64,000 nt of DNA from NCBI RefSeq assembly GCF_006538345.1, contig NZ_BJKL01000009.1, positions 140,868-204,867 on the forward strand, in the 5' to 3' direction. The first letter of the stretch is position 1; each line of letters opens with the position of its first letter. Under the pieces are notes generated by a model. The model was not told the DNA's origin. It was given only the letters and a program-made list of their open reading frames with translations, and did no database searches. The stretch comes from Alteromonas sp. KUL49 (GTDB taxonomy: Bacteria; Pseudomonadota; Gammaproteobacteria; Enterobacterales; Alteromonadaceae). A program made the position numbers and the translations under genes. This document shows positions 15,866 through 26,482 of the stretch, in pieces.

Positions 15866-18784
15866 ATGTTTAAAACCACCAAAATAAATAGGGCGGTGGG
15901 TATAGCGTTGGCGTGTGCCACGTTCACCAGTTTGAGTACCACTGCATTAGCACAAGAAACATCTAACCAGGAAGCCGAAGAAGAGTCCGTTGAAAAGATC
16001 CAAGTCACGGGTTCGCGTATTAGTCGTATCGAGCTATCAACACCAGCACCAGTGCTGACTGTTGACGCTCAACAGATTGCGCGTTTCGGTAACCCAGATC
16101 TAGGTTCAATCCTTGCAGAACTACCAGCAATAGCCGCTGGCTCTACACTGATTGGCAACAACAACTCAAACGCAAACGCAGGTTTGAGTTCACCCGACCT
16201 TCGCTCACTTGGCGAAAACCGTACTCTTACGCTAGTAAATGGTAAACGTCACGTTGCTGGCTCTCCATTCAGCAACGCGGTAGATACTGGTTCTATCCCA
16301 GCAGCATTGATTGAACGTGTAGAAGTAATCACAGGTGGTGCATCTGCGATCTACGGTTCAGATGCGGTATCCGGTGTAATCAACGTCATTCTTCGCGATG
16401 ACTTCGAAGGCGTAGAAATTCGCGCTACAGGTAGTAGCGATACCGAAAGTATCGGTAACGAAACGTATACATACAGTGCACTTGTTGGTGCAACTACCGA
16501 TGATGGCCGTGGTAACGTTACTTTCTTCGCTGAACGTAACCAAATCAACGAAGTGATGATTCCAGACCTCCAGCAAGCTGCAAACTGGGGTACTTTCATC
16601 AACCCTGATAACACAGGTGAAGAAGACGGCATTCCAGATCGTATCCGAACTCGCAACGTAGGTTCGGAAATGATCAACGCCTTCACGGTACTTAACCCAT
16701 TTGGCGGTGGTCCGAGAATTACCTTCACGCCTGACGGCTCTCCGATCGATCAAGTTTCTCGTATCAACACAAACAGTTTTGCATTTGGTAACTTCGACCA
16801 AGCATATGACACTGTGTTCTTTACTGAAAACTACGAAAACTATATTCCAAACCAGGAAACACAGACGTTTGCCAGTACCTTTAGGTATGACCTAACTGAA
16901 AACGTTAGATTTTATGGTGATGTGAAATATGTAGATAAGTTTATCGAACAGCAATTCCAGCCATCATTCCGCTTTGGTAACATTTCAATTAATGCTGCTG
17001 ATAACCCGTTTCTTCCTGAAGCTGCTAGACAACAGCTAGCTGATAACGGACAAACAGGTATTGTACAAACGGCCCGTTTCTTTGATGACATTGGTAACCG
17101 TTCTGCATCGAATGACCGTAAGTTATGGCGTGTAGTTACTGGCTTTGAAGGTTACTTCAGCCTTGGTGAAACTGACTTCGATTACGACGTTTACTACACT
17201 CGTGGTGAGACGTCTAACACCCGAAGAACACTAAACGATCTTATTCCAGACAACCTTACGGCTGCTCTAGACGCAGTTATCGATCCAGCCACTGGCGAAG
17301 TAGCTTGTCGTAGCCAGGTGCCTGATTTACAGGGTGAAGGTTACGAAGATCCAGCGTCAGTTAATGGTGGGGCTTGTGCGCCATTCAATCCTTTTGGCTT
17401 TGGACAAGCATCAGCTGAAGCAGTTGACTTTGTTTCTGGTGACGTAGAGCGTAAAGACGAAATTACTCAAACCGTTTACGGTGGTTTCGTTTCATTCGAT
17501 ACCAGCGCATTGTTCGAACTACCTGCGGGCCCAATGGGTATCGCGCTAGGTTATGAATACCGCGAAGAGACAGTATCGACAATTACTGACGAATTTACAA
17601 AAGCAGGTTTCTTCACCAACGCAGCAACGCCTGACTCTTCTGGTTCATACGATGTAGACGAATTCTTCATCGAGCTACGTGCACCACTTCTAGAAGATGT
17701 TTTTCTTGCTGATTCACTAAGTATTGATGCTGCGTATCGTGCTGCGGATTATTCGCATGCTGGTAGCGCTGATTCTTGGCAAGTAGGTTTAATGTGGGCA
17801 CCTATTGCTGACCTAACCTTCCGTGGAACACTAGGTGAAGCGGTTCGTGCGCCAAACGTTGATGAGGCGTTTAGTCCACAATCACCAGGTTTTGCGAACA
17901 TCAGTGATCCGTGTGATGAAGACAACATCGACGATGATCCAGATCGTCGTGCAAACTGTGCCGCATTGGGTATCCCTGCTGGTTTCCAAGCTAACGATAA
18001 CGTAAGTATTGAAACTCTTTCTGGTGGTAACCCAGATCTGTTCTCTGAAGTTAGTGAATCTCGCACCGTTGGTGTTGTATGGGCACCTGATTTCATTGAA
18101 GATTTCTCAATTACTATCGATTGGTATGACATCGAAATTGAAGATGCTATTAACGCCGTTTCTGCTCAGGACATTCTAGATAACTGTGTTGATGCAACCG
18201 GTGGTCCTGATGCTGCGTTCTGTGCGCAAATCGACCGTGATGCGAACAATGACGTAGAACTTGTACGTTCAGGATTCGTTAACGCTTCTGCAATTACAAC
18301 CTCTGGTATTGAATTCCAAGTCTTGTACACCACAGACCTTGCTGACTTCTCTCTTCCGGGTGAAGTACGTATTAATTTCCAAGGTAACAAGGTTCAAGAG
18401 TTCGACATTTTCGAATTCCAAGACCGTCCTGACGAAATTAACGTTGAAGTTGGTGAACTTGGTGACCCTGAGTTCCAGTTTAGAACAATCATCGATTATC
18501 GTATCGGCGACTGGGTGTTCAACCACACAAGTCGATTCATTGACCGTGTAGCAACGTACGATGTATCACCAGGTGGTGGTTCTCCAGAAGATACGTCGCC
18601 TGCATTTGTTGGCACAATCTGGACTCACGACTTTGGTGTTGAATATAACGTTTCTGAGAACTTCGAAGTTAACTTCGGTGTTCGTAACGCGTTTAACAAA
18701 GTACCTCCTGGTTATACCTTTGACCCACTATATGACTTAGTTGGTCGTCGAGTTAACGCTGCGATGGTATACCGCTTTAATTAA
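15866..18784 (+). CDS. TonB-dependent receptor
   Basis: Outer-membrane receptor of 972 residues. A signal peptide ends near ALA-QE (residue 29), then an acidic stretch, a TonB-box-like EKIQVTGSR, a plug domain (about 55-190, with the conserved IERVEVITGGASAIYGSDAVSGVINVIL region) and a long barrel ending in YRFN. The form is typical of the large, substrate-specific receptors of Alteromonadales that import oligosaccharides or similar nutrients; the ligand cannot be read. Codon choice is strongly biased like that of the ribosomal genes beside it, implying high expression. An AGGGGA ribosome site precedes the ATG and a strong terminator follows. Confidence 0.93.
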   Translation: MFKTTKINRAVGIALACATFTSLSTTALAQETSNQEAEEESVEKIQVTGSRISRIELSTPAPVLTVDAQQIARFGNPDLGSILAELPAIAAGSTLIGNNNSNANAGLSSPDLRSLGENRTLTLVNGKRHVAGSPFSNAVDTGSIPAALIERVEVITGGASAIYGSDAVSGVINVILRDDFEGVEIRATGSSDTESIGNETYTYSALVGATTDDGRGNVTFFAERNQINEVMIPDLQQAANWGTFINPDNTGEEDGIPDRIRTRNVGSEMINAFTVLNPFGGGPRITFTPDGSPIDQVSRINTNSFAFGNFDQAYDTVFFTENYENYIPNQETQTFASTFRYDLTENVRFYGDVKYVDKFIEQQFQPSFRFGNISINAADNPFLPEAARQQLADNGQTGIVQTARFFDDIGNRSASNDRKLWRVVTGFEGYFSLGETDFDYDVYYTRGETSNTRRTLNDLIPDNLTAALDAVIDPATGEVACRSQVPDLQGEGYEDPASVNGGACAPFNPFGFGQASAEAVDFVSGDVERKDEITQTVYGGFVSFDTSALFELPAGPMGIALGYEYREETVSTITDEFTKAGFFTNAATPDSSGSYDVDEFFIELRAPLLEDVFLADSLSIDAAYRAADYSHAGSADSWQVGLMWAPIADLTFRGTLGEAVRAPNVDEAFSPQSPGFANISDPCDEDNIDDDPDRRANCAALGIPAGFQANDNVSIETLSGGNPDLFSEVSESRTVGVVWAPDFIEDFSITIDWYDIEIEDAINAVSAQDILDNCVDATGGPDAAFCAQIDRDANNDVELVRSGFVNASAITTSGIEFQVLYTTDLADFSLPGEVRINFQGNKVQEFDIFEFQDRPDEINVEVGELGDPEFQFRTIIDYRIGDWVFNHTSRFIDRVATYDVSPGGGSPEDTSPAFVGTIWTHDFGVEYNVSENFEVNFGVRNAFNKVPPGYTFDPLYDLVGRRVNAAMVYRFN

Positions 18785-18808
18785 GTCTACCCTCCCTGTA
18801 GACCACAC

Positions 18809-18840
18809 CCGCTACCTCCTTGTGGGGTAGCGGTTTTTTA
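18809..18840 (+). terminator. rho-independent terminator of the TonB receptor gene
   Basis: Arms CCGCTACC and GGTAGCGG, an eight-to-nine-base loop and a run of six Ts, 25 bases after the stop codon. Confidence 0.9.
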
Positions 18841-18853
18841 TCAAAGTAAGCAT

Positions 18854-18891
18854 AAAAAAAAAAAAAGCGCCGGTCTTTCGACCGGCGCTTT
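18854..18891 (-). terminator. rho-independent terminator of the S10 operon
   Basis: A 12-base perfect stem with arms AAAGCGCCGGTC and GACCGGCGCTTT and a four-base loop. On the minus strand it is followed by a run of ten or more Ts. It lies 25 bases beyond the stop of rpsQ, so the S10 transcript ends here instead of running into an spc operon. Confidence 0.93.
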
Positions 18892-18915
18892 CTTATTTAC
18901 TTAACGTGAAAAAAC

Positions 18916-19173
18916 TTATACAGAAGCTTTTTCTACAACGTCAACTAGGATCCAAGTCTTAGACTTAGAATAAGGACGACACTCGCGAATAGTCACTGTA
19001 TCGCCTTCGTTGCACACGTTGCTTTCGTCGTGGGCGTGAAGCTTAGTAGAACGCTTGATGAACTTCCCATAGATAGGGTGCTTAACGAAACGCTCAACTA
19101 CAACAGTAATGGTTTTATCCATTTTGTTGCTAACCACACGACCTTGAACTGTACGAATTTTTTGTTCAGTCAT
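18916..19173 (-). CDS. rpsQ: 30S ribosomal protein S17
   Basis: Standard 85-residue S17, which binds 16S rRNA early in small-subunit assembly. [23 protein letters not shown] is the conserved N-terminal block, shown here for identification. Its ATG overlaps the rpmC stop by one base. It is the last gene of the operon and is followed by a strong terminator, whereas in E. coli rplN follows. Confidence 0.98.
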   Translation of the reverse strand: MTEQKIRTVQGRVVSNKMDKTITVVVERFVKHPIYGKFIKRSTKLHAHDESNVCNEGDTVTIRECRPYSKSKTWILVDVVEKASV

Positions 19174-19364
19174 TACGCATCAGCCTTTTGAGTCAGAATG
19201 GTTTTAACACGCGCGATGTTACGACGCACTTTTCTCAACTGATCAGTTTTTTCAAGCTGGCCAGTTGTGTGCTGCATGCGCAAGTTGAACTGTTCGCGTA
19301 GCAGGTTTAACAACTCTGCGTTCAGCTCTTCTACGCTTTTTTCTTTCAGTTCAGTCGCTTTCAT
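19173..19364 (-). CDS. rpmC: 50S ribosomal protein L29
   Basis: Normal 63-residue L29, a small helical-hairpin protein near the peptide exit tunnel, where SRP and trigger factor dock. The motif [14 protein letters not shown] is typical. One-base overlaps with both rplP and rpsQ show tight translational coupling. Confidence 0.98.
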   Translation of the reverse strand: MKATELKEKSVEELNAELLNLLREQFNLRMQHTTGQLEKTDQLRKVRRNIARVKTILTQKADA

Positions 19365-19774
19365 TACATCACCGTCCGAGTTACAAAGGTTGTTTTAAAT
19401 GGCAGTTTCGCAGCTGCCAGTTCAAACGCTTCACGTGCTAGTTCTTCTGGAACACCTTCCATTTCGTAAAGAACACGACCAGGTTGAATTTGGCAAACCC
19501 AGTACTCAACGTTACCTTTACCTTTACCTTGACGAACCTCAAGAGGCTTCTCAGTAATTGGCTTGTCAGGGAAAACTCGAATCCAAATTTTACCTTGACG
19601 CTTAACGTGACGAGTCATTGCACGACGCGCTGCTTCGATTTGACGCGCAGTCATACGACCACGGCCAACCGCTTTAAGCCCGAAAGTACCAAAGGCTACA
19701 GTGCTACCCGCAGCATAACCGCGGTTACGACCTTTGTGCATTTTACGGAACTTCATGCGTTTTGGTTGTAACAT
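19364..19774 (-). CDS. rplP: 50S ribosomal protein L16
   Basis: L16 of 136 residues, which helps form the tRNA-binding A site of the large subunit. The conserved [19 protein letters not shown] start and the [15 protein letters not shown] block are present. It is separated from rpsC by two bases. Confidence 0.98.
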   Translation of the reverse strand: MLQPKRMKFRKMHKGRNRGYAAGSTVAFGTFGLKAVGRGRMTARQIEAARRAMTRHVKRQGKIWIRVFPDKPITEKPLEVRQGKGKGNVEYWVCQIQPGRVLYEMEGVPEELAREAFELAAAKLPFKTTFVTRTVM

Positions 19775-19776
19775 GA

Positions 19777-20481
19777 TTAGCCCTCTCGCTTAGCGTTGCG
19801 GCCTTTCTTCTTAGGTTGAGCAGCTGGTGCTTGCTCTTGAGTTGTAGGTAAACCACCTAGAACTTCACCTTTGAAGATCCAAACTTTAACGCCGATGATA
19901 CCGTAAGTTGTTGACGCTTCTGAGGTCGCGTAATCGATGTCCGCACGGAATGTGTGCAATGGAACACGACCTTCACGATACCATTCTGAACGTGCGATTT
20001 CCGCGCCGCCCAAACGACCGCTAACTTCAACCTTGATACCTTTAGCACCAAGACGCATTGCATTTTGTACCGCACGCTTCATAGCACGACGGAACATAAC
20101 ACGACGCTCTAGCTGGCTAGAGATGCTATCAGCTACTAGCTGACCATCTAGCTCTGGCTTACGTACTTCAGCGATGTTGATCTGAGCTGGCACACCGGCT
20201 AGCTTAGATACGTAATTACGCAACTTTTCTACGTCTTCACCTTTCTTACCGATAACTACGCCTGGACGAGCAGTGTGAATAGTCACACGGATGCTCTTAG
20301 CAGGACGCTCGATCACGATTTTAGAAAGTGATGCGTTCTTAAGTTGCTTCGTCAAGTACTGACGTACTTGATGATCGTTGTACAGATTATCCGCATAGTC
20401 TGCAGTATTAGCGTACCAGGTAGAAGTCCATGGTTTGCTGATACCCAGGCGTATACCTGTAGGATGTACCTTCTGTCCCAT
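19777..20481 (-). CDS. rpsC: 30S ribosomal protein S3
   Basis: S3 of 234 residues, part of the mRNA entry channel and its helicase activity. The KH domain with the [11 protein letters not shown] loop is visible at about 64-75. The C-terminal tail is basic ([13 protein letters not shown]). Normal operon position between rplV and rplP. Confidence 0.98.
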   Translation of the reverse strand: MGQKVHPTGIRLGISKPWTSTWYANTADYADNLYNDHQVRQYLTKQLKNASLSKIVIERPAKSIRVTIHTARPGVVIGKKGEDVEKLRNYVSKLAGVPAQINIAEVRKPELDGQLVADSISSQLERRVMFRRAMKRAVQNAMRLGAKGIKVEVSGRLGGAEIARSEWYREGRVPLHTFRADIDYATSEASTTYGIIGVKVWIFKGEVLGGLPTTQEQAPAAQPKKKGRNAKREG

Positions 20482-20490
20482 TATCTACTC

Positions 20491-20823
20491 CTAGTTATCC
20501 GCTACAACCACAGTGATGTGACTGCTGCGCTTAAAGATACGATCAGCACGGCCTTTAGCACGTGGCTTAATACGTTTCATCGTTGGACCTTCGTCAACAA
20601 AGATCTTCGCTACAACAAGCTCGTCGATGTCTGCGCCTTCGTTGTGTTCTGCGTTTGCAATTGCAGACTCCAACACTTTCTTAACTAGCGCAGCGCTTTT
20701 CTTCGGGCTGTAAGCAAGCACTTCTAGTGCTTTCTCAACGTGTAGACCGCGAATCTGATCTGCAACCAAGCGTGCTTTTTGAGCCGACGTGCGGGCAAAA
20801 CGGTGTTTAGCTAATGCTTCCAT
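20491..20823 (-). CDS. rplV: 50S ribosomal protein L22
   Basis: L22 of 110 residues. The long beta-hairpin that reaches into the exit tunnel is represented by [18 protein letters not shown], ending close to positions where macrolide-resistance changes occur in other species. No unusual insertion is seen. Confidence 0.98.
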   Translation of the reverse strand: MEALAKHRFARTSAQKARLVADQIRGLHVEKALEVLAYSPKKSAALVKKVLESAIANAEHNEGADIDELVVAKIFVDEGPTMKRIKPRAKGRADRIFKRSSHITVVVADN

Positions 20824-20835
20824 TTATTCTACCCC

Positions 20836-21111
20836 TTAACGTTTAGCTTTCTTATCCGCGACATGACCGCGGTAAGTACGCGTTGGCGCAAATTCGCCCA
20901 ACTTATGGCCTACCATTTCGTCACTGATGATTACAGGAACGTGCTGGCGACCGTTATGGACCGCAATGGTCAACCCAATCATATCTGGGATGATCATAGA
21001 ACGACGAGACCAAGTTTTGATTGGTTTACGTTCGTTCTTTTCCACTGCAGCCTCTACCTTCTTCAGCAAGTGAAGGTCAATAAAAGGACCTTTCTTGAGA
21101 GAACGTGGCAT
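20836..21111 (-). CDS. rpsS: 30S ribosomal protein S19
   Basis: S19 of 91 residues, in the head of the small subunit, contacting S13 and the A/P-site tRNAs. It begins [15 protein letters not shown] and contains the conserved [15 protein letters not shown] block. Normal length and place. Confidence 0.98.
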   Translation of the reverse strand: MPRSLKKGPFIDLHLLKKVEAAVEKNERKPIKTWSRRSMIIPDMIGLTIAVHNGRQHVPVIISDEMVGHKLGEFAPTRTYRGHVADKKAKR

Positions 21112-21126
21112 GGTGAATCCTCGCTA

Positions 21127-21951
21127 TTACTTGTTACGACGACGTACGATAAGCTTATCAGTACGCTTGTTGCTTCGGGTTTTCTTACCTTTAGTAGGAA
21201 CACCCCAAGGAGTTACTGGGTGACGGCCACCAGAAGTACGACCTTCACCACCACCGTGTGGGTGATCAACCGGGTTCATGGCAACACCACGAACTGTCGG
21301 ACGAACACCGCGCCAGCGGTTAGCACCTGCTTTACCTAGTGAACGAAGCATATGCTCTGCATTGCCTACTTCACCGATGGTAGCGCGGCAGTCCGCAAGT
21401 ACTTTACGCATTTCGCCTGAGCGTAGACGCAATGTGATGTAGTTTCCATCACGTGCTAGCATCTGTGCGTAAGCACCGGCTGAACGTGCAATCTGTGCAC
21501 CTTTACCAGGCTTCATTTCAATTGCGTGAACAACAGTACCCACTGGGATGTTGCGCATTGGCAATGTGTTACCAGCTTTGATCGGAGCGTCTGAACCAGA
21601 CTGAACCGCATCACCAGCTTGAATACCTTTAGGAGCTAGGATATAGCGACGCTCACCGTCTGCGTACAATACTAGTGCAATGTTTGCAGAACGGTTTGGA
21701 TCGTATTCTAAACGCTCAACTTTAGCAGGAATGCCGTCTTTGTTACGTTTAAAGTCGATTACACGATAGTGATGCTTGTGACCACCACCGATGTGACGAA
21801 CTGTGATACGACCGTTGTTGTTACGACCACCAGACTTGCTGCTCTTTTCCAACAATGGCGCGTACGGTGCACCTTTGTGCAGGTCAGGGTTAACGACCTG
21901 AACAACGTGACGACGACCGGCAGAAGTTGGCTTAGCTTTCAATAATGGCAT
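21127..21951 (-). CDS. rplB: 50S ribosomal protein L2
   Basis: L2 of 274 residues, a core protein near the peptidyl transferase centre and needed for subunit joining. The conserved C-terminal [18 protein letters not shown] loop contains the functionally important histidine. Normal operon order. Confidence 0.99.
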   Translation of the reverse strand: MPLLKAKPTSAGRRHVVQVVNPDLHKGAPYAPLLEKSSKSGGRNNNGRITVRHIGGGHKHHYRVIDFKRNKDGIPAKVERLEYDPNRSANIALVLYADGERRYILAPKGIQAGDAVQSGSDAPIKAGNTLPMRNIPVGTVVHAIEMKPGKGAQIARSAGAYAQMLARDGNYITLRLRSGEMRKVLADCRATIGEVGNAEHMLRSLGKAGANRWRGVRPTVRGVAMNPVDHPHGGGEGRTSGGRHPVTPWGVPTKGKKTRSNKRTDKLIVRRRNK

Positions 21952-21965
21952 TTCTAATCCCCTTC

Positions 21966-22265
21966 TTACTCAGCACCACCGACAAAGTCGATGTCCTGAC
22001 CTTCTTTAAGCACTACATATGCTTTTTTCCAGTCGCTGCGCTTACCGAAAGACATACCGTGACGCTTAGTTTTACCTTTAACGTTTACAGTACGAACACC
22101 GTCAACTTCAACTTCAAACAATTTTTCAACTGCTGCTTTGATTTCGGCTTTGTTCGCGTCTTTAGCTACTTTAAATACAACTGTGTTGCTCGCTTCAGCA
22201 GCCATAGTAGACTTTTCTGAAACGTGAGGTGCTAATAGCACCTTCAGTAGACGTTCTTCATTCAT
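21966..22265 (-). CDS. rplW: 50S ribosomal protein L23
   Basis: L23 of 99 residues, at the tunnel exit, binding site for trigger factor and SRP. It starts with an ATG that overlaps the rplD stop by four bases (ATGA), so the two are coupled. The block [25 protein letters not shown] is the family's rRNA-binding loop, cited here by its flanks VNVKGK and WKKAYV. Confidence 0.98.
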   Translation of the reverse strand: MNEERLLKVLLAPHVSEKSTMAAEASNTVVFKVAKDANKAEIKAAVEKLFEVEVDGVRTVNVKGKTKRHGMSFGKRSDWKKAYVVLKEGQDIDFVGGAE

Positions 22266-22867
22266 GCTAACGCCTCCTCAAGTTGTTTAACTGCATCAGC
22301 AGTGATTAGCACTTTTTCAAATGCAATCAAGCTCACTGGGTCGATGCCTGCTACGTCGCGTACGTCAACTTTGTACAAGTTGCGTGCTGCTAAGAACAAG
22401 TTCTCATCAACTTCAGGAGTAACGATTAGAACGTCAGTTAGTTCATATTCGTTAAGTGCAGAAAGAAGAGCTTTAGTCTTAGGTGCTTCAACACCGAACT
22501 TCTCAACAACAACCAAACGGTCTTGGCGGATTAGTTCAGACAAGATGCTCTTGATCGCACCGCGATACATTTTCTTGTTAACTTTTTGGTCAAAGTCACG
22601 AGGCTTAGCAGCAAATGCACGGCCACCGCCAACCCAAATTGGGCTACGGATAGTACCAGCACGTGCGCGGCCAGTACCTTTTTGACGCCATGGCTTCTTA
22701 CCACCACCACGAACTTCAGCGCGAGTCTTCTGCGCTTTAGTGCCTTGACGAGCACCTGCACCGTAAGCGACAACTACCTGGTGTACCAGGGCTTCGTTGA
22801 AATCACGTCCAAAAGTCGCTTCGGATACTTCAAGAGCGCTTTGCGCGTCTTTCAATGTTAATTCCAT
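22262..22867 (-). CDS. rplD: 50S ribosomal protein L4
   Basis: L4 of 201 residues. In E. coli it lines the exit tunnel and also represses its own operon by acting on the S10 leader. The tunnel loop ([16 protein letters not shown]) is intact. Because the leader upstream of rpsJ is about 210 bases and structured, the same feedback is plausible here. Confidence 0.98.
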   Translation of the reverse strand: MELTLKDAQSALEVSEATFGRDFNEALVHQVVVAYGAGARQGTKAQKTRAEVRGGGKKPWRQKGTGRARAGTIRSPIWVGGGRAFAAKPRDFDQKVNKKMYRGAIKSILSELIRQDRLVVVEKFGVEAPKTKALLSALNEYELTDVLIVTPEVDENLFLAARNLYKVDVRDVAGIDPVSLIAFEKVLITADAVKQLEEALA

Positions 22868-22884
22868 CAGTTCACTCTCCGACG

Positions 22885-23523
22885 TTACGCTTTAACAGCT
22901 GGCTTAACGATCACGTCGCCGCCAGTTGCGCCAGGTACGGCACCTTTAACTAGGATAAGGTTGTTTTCTGCGTCTACGCGTACAACTTCCAAAGACTGAG
23001 TAGTCACTTGCTTGTTACCAAGCTGACCAGCCATTTTCTTGCCTTTGAATACTTTACCTGGAGATTGGTTTTGACCAATTGAACCAGGAGCACGGTGAGA
23101 CAAAGAATTACCGTGAGTCATACGCTGTGAACTGAAGTTCCAACGTTTGATTGCACCAGCAAAACCTTTACCTTTTGATGTACCAGTTACATCAATTTTC
23201 TTAGTGTCATTAAAGATTTCAACAGTGATTTCACTGCCTACTTCAATATCGGCACCTTCGTTATCTTCTAGGCGGAATTCTACTAGAGAAGAACCTGCTT
23301 CAACGCCAGCTTTAGCAAAATGACCTGCTTCAGCTTTGTTGATGCGGTTTGCTTTCTTAGTTCCAGCAGTAACCTGAAGAGCGCGATAACCGTCAGTTTC
23401 CTCAGTACGTAACTGAGTTACACGGTTTGGGGTCGCTTCGATAACAGTCACAGGGATCGACGTACCATCTTCAGTGAAGATGCGCGTCATGCCCACTTTA
23501 CGACCGACTAGACCAATCGCCAT
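22885..23523 (-). CDS. rplC: 50S ribosomal protein L3
   Basis: L3 of 212 residues, an early-assembly protein of the large subunit near the peptidyl transferase centre. The conserved [13 protein letters not shown] region and the loop with [17 protein letters not shown] are present; the Gln in that loop is the residue methylated by PrmB in relatives. Confidence 0.98.
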   Translation of the reverse strand: MAIGLVGRKVGMTRIFTEDGTSIPVTVIEATPNRVTQLRTEETDGYRALQVTAGTKKANRINKAEAGHFAKAGVEAGSSLVEFRLEDNEGADIEVGSEITVEIFNDTKKIDVTGTSKGKGFAGAIKRWNFSSQRMTHGNSLSHRAPGSIGQNQSPGKVFKGKKMAGQLGNKQVTTQSLEVVRVDAENNLILVKGAVPGATGGDVIVKPAVKA

Positions 23524-23541
23524 TGTTATAACCCTCTCTTG

Positions 23542-24065
<524 letters not shown>

Positions 24066-24071
24066 GCGCGA

Positions 24072-24099
24072 ATTATACATGGGTTGGTGATTAATGCAA
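24072..24099 (-). promoter_or_regulatory. S10 operon promoter
   Basis: On the minus strand TTGCAT and a perfect TATAAT are separated by 16 bases. The G+C-rich stretch GCGCCC follows the -10, resembling the stringent-response discriminator of ribosomal promoters. Predicted start near 24065. Confidence 0.8.
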
Positions 24100-24144
24100 C
24101 AACAACCTACGAATAAACTCGCTATTTATTGAAGTGTCTGAAAA

Positions 24145-24660
24145 TTACTTATATGTAGGCTTTTTTAGTGGTGTAGTTGAGTGAAAGTCTAACCAGCGAA
24201 GTACGTCTACTTTGGTTGTTTCATTCATGTCATTAGCACCATTTAGAGCAAGCGCTTTAAGCGACGTTTGCTTTAATACCTTTCTATAAGCCATTTCAGC
24301 CTCGTGAAAAGCCGAAGCTATGTGGCATTTATTCGCACACTCACTCGTTGTCATGGCACAAGGCCCATTTTGTCGAATTTCAGTACACCGAAAGCTAGAT
24401 TCAGTACCTTCAACCGCCGCAGTAATATCCCAAAGGTTGATTACGTCAATCGGCTTAGCTAACTGGTAACCACCGGCCGCGCCTCTATGAGCGTTTACAA
24501 TACCCGCACGACTCAGCGCCTGCATCTGCTTGGCCAAATAAGGCGCGGGTACGCCCAGAAATTCTGCAAGCGCTTCTTTAGGTAGCGACTTATCACTTGG
24601 CAGCCCAGCAAGTAGCGTGCATGCATGAGCAGCCCACTCTACACCTTTACCTATTTTCAT
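24145..24660 (-). CDS. Rrf2-family transcriptional regulator
   Basis: Rrf2-type regulator of 171 residues. The winged helix (about 1-75) contains the AHRGAAGGYQLAKP segment. Four cysteines at 92, 101, 108 and 112 could hold an iron-sulfur cluster; IscR and NsrR use three in this region. Possible signals are nitric oxide, redox state or iron-sulfur status. It is divergent from a cytochrome b561-like gene, and an imperfect palindrome lies between them, which suggests it controls that gene and itself. The exact subfamily is undecided. Confidence 0.85.
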   Translation of the reverse strand: MKIGKGVEWAAHACTLLAGLPSDKSLPKEALAEFLGVPAPYLAKQMQALSRAGIVNAHRGAAGGYQLAKPIDVINLWDITAAVEGTESSFRCTEIRQNGPCAMTTSECANKCHIASAFHEAEMAYRKVLKQTSLKALALNGANDMNETTKVDVLRWLDFHSTTPLKKPTYK

Positions 24661-24683
24661 AAGTATCCTTTACCAACCCTTTT

Positions 24684-24708
24684 AATTCGGATATATTTTA
24701 TCTGAATT
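24684..24708. promoter_or_regulatory. candidate Rrf2 operator
   Basis: Arms AATTCGGATA and TATCTGAATT pair at nine of ten positions around a five-base AT spacer. The dyad lies 24 bases upstream of the regulator start and about 80 upstream of the cytochrome gene, a natural place for a shared operator. Confidence 0.6.
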
Positions 24709-24787
24709 ATATTTTTGTACGTTTAGTATACCTCGATAACCGCCAATGTTGTCGGCGAAATAGGTAATAAAAGTAAGGAGAGATTTT

Positions 24788-25735
24788 ATGTCTACCTTAA
24801 TAAAACATTTAGTACTCGTAGCACTAGTGCTGCTACCCACGTTAGCTTTTGCGACGACTGACGAGCGTTTACCCGGAAACCATGAAAGTTGGTTGGCACT
24901 GTGTTTTGTTGCAGGTTCTATAATTTGCGCTTGGGCGTTAAATCACGCGCTCTCCCGAGTACGGGCAATGGGCACGCTAATGGCGGCTTTGACTTGTTTC
25001 GGCGTAGTCATTTGGTTTTTTGTATACGTGTATGGCTCAGGTATTCTTGAATCGCCAAAGCCTTTCGACTCCCGTCTTGATGGCGCAAAACCCACCCTAT
25101 TGTGGGCTATAGTAACCCTTTGCTTTATTGGAGGGGTACTGCTACTTCGGGTTAGCCTTAGCCAATATCGCAATAGCACTAAGCTTACACTTACCGCAGT
25201 TAACCAACCAGATAGATACGGTAGCGTATCTCGAATGTTGCATTGGACTACCGCAATTTTATTCCTGTTAATGATACCCATGGGTATATTCGCCACTATG
25301 ATCCCAGAAGGTACAGCATACCGTTTAGAGTACTATGTGGTGCATAAAACCATTGGCGTGCTTATTTTTATTCTTGTCATATCACGAGTGCTATGGAATC
25401 TGTATTCAAAGCGACCCACACTAGACCAACACATGAAGCCCTCGGAAAAAAAGCTTGCCCACTTAGCGCATATTACACTGTATGGATTGTTGTTCTTACT
25501 GCCTATTACTGGCTTTATAATGACAAGCTTTTTCGGCGCACCTACTTACTTATTTGCGTGGGAACTAGCGCCGCTATGGGAGCCCAATGAAAAAGCCGTT
25601 TTGCTTTGGGGGCTACTACACAAGTACTTGTTGCCCTATATCGTGTATTTAGTCCTTGGCGCTCACATATTCGGGGTACTTAAACATCAGTTTTATGACA
25701 AACATCGGCATATACTCAAGCGCATGGTGTCATGA
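24788..25735 (+). CDS. cytochrome b561-like membrane protein
   Basis: Inner-membrane protein of 315 residues with a signal-like first segment, an N-terminal half of about three helices, and a C-terminal cytochrome b561/Ni-hydrogenase-type four-helix domain beginning near residue 145 (SVSRMLHWTTAILFLL). Haem-ligand candidates are the histidines in RMLHWTT, YYVVHKTIG, LAHITLYG and GAHIFGVLKHQ. It probably passes electrons across or within the membrane. The N-terminal extension is unlike ordinary b561 proteins. The divergent Rrf2 gene is the likely regulator. The AAGGAG ribosome site is good. Confidence 0.75.
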   Translation: MSTLIKHLVLVALVLLPTLAFATTDERLPGNHESWLALCFVAGSIICAWALNHALSRVRAMGTLMAALTCFGVVIWFFVYVYGSGILESPKPFDSRLDGAKPTLLWAIVTLCFIGGVLLLRVSLSQYRNSTKLTLTAVNQPDRYGSVSRMLHWTTAILFLLMIPMGIFATMIPEGTAYRLEYYVVHKTIGVLIFILVISRVLWNLYSKRPTLDQHMKPSEKKLAHLAHITLYGLLFLLPITGFIMTSFFGAPTYLFAWELAPLWEPNEKAVLLWGLLHKYLLPYIVYLVLGAHIFGVLKHQFYDKHRHILKRMVS

Positions 25736-25768
25736 GGCGGGAACAGTGAGTAGCCTAGATGTGCATCA

Positions 25769-26482
25769 TCAAAGTAGGGTATCAACGGACTTCTTGTAGG
25801 ATTTGCCAATTTTAATTTGTTCGCCGATGCTCAAGGTTAAACACTCAGCATCGGTAGCTATAACAAATGCCGTGTTAACCGCAAAAGACTTGTGAACTTG
25901 TATAAAACCGCTGTCCGGTAAATCAGCGACCAACTGCTTTAGTGTAGTGTTGACTAGTGACATTCTAGCTTGCGAAGCGTTTTCTGATGGCTCAAGGGTC
26001 CATAAGCGAACATAATTGCCATACGCCTCAGCGTAACAAATGTGTTCAAGGATAAACTTGCGTTTCTCTCTGCCAACTTTGAGTACGATATGTTTTGGCG
26101 CAGCAGACACTGGGGTAGCGGCCACTAGTTGTTGCTCTTTGTAGACTTTTACCATGGCTTGGTTGAATCGTTCAGCGCCAACGGGCTTAACCAAGTAGTC
26201 GGTCACCTCTAGTTCAAAACCTTCAACGGCAAATTCTTGGTAGGCACTAATAATGATGACTTGCGGTTTGTTCGCAAGCACCCGCAACATTTGCATACCT
26301 GACAAAGCAGGCATATTAATATCTAAAAAGAGTAAATCTACCTTGTCTTTTGATAGATGCTGCAGAGCGTCAGTCGCATTGTAGTACTGCCCCGCAACAC
26401 TTACCTTGGGATGCTCTGCTAGATGATGTAATACCACCTGATGAGCAAGAGGTTCGTCATCAATAATCAACGCCTTTAGCAC
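25769..26482 (-). CDS. LytTR-family response regulator
   Basis: Response regulator of 237 residues: receiver domain with the acidic Asp8/Asp9/Glu10, phospho-acceptor Asp54 (LFLDINMP) and Lys near VTDYLVKPV, then a LytTR DNA-binding domain from about 135 to 235 (HICYAEAYGNYVRLWT, FIQVHKSFAVN). It starts with GTG and overlaps the sensor gene by seven bases. LytTR proteins usually bind paired direct repeats upstream of their targets. The divergent ABC-peptidase operon is the natural target, but I found no clear repeat pair there. Confidence 0.9.
   Translation of the reverse strand: MLKALIIDDEPLAHQVVLHHLAEHPKVSVAGQYYNATDALQHLSKDKVDLLFLDINMPALSGMQMLRVLANKPQVIIISAYQEFAVEGFELEVTDYLVKPVGAERFNQAMVKVYKEQQLVAATPVSAAPKHIVLKVGREKRKFILEHICYAEAYGNYVRLWTLEPSENASQARMSLVNTTLKQLVADLPDSGFIQVHKSFAVNTAFVIATDAECLTLSIGEQIKIGKSYKKSVDTLL

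Noticed and set aside
22302..22861. Plus-strand ORFs opposite the ribosomal genes
   Set aside because: They lie wholly within rplD on the other strand and have the skewed composition expected of shadows.
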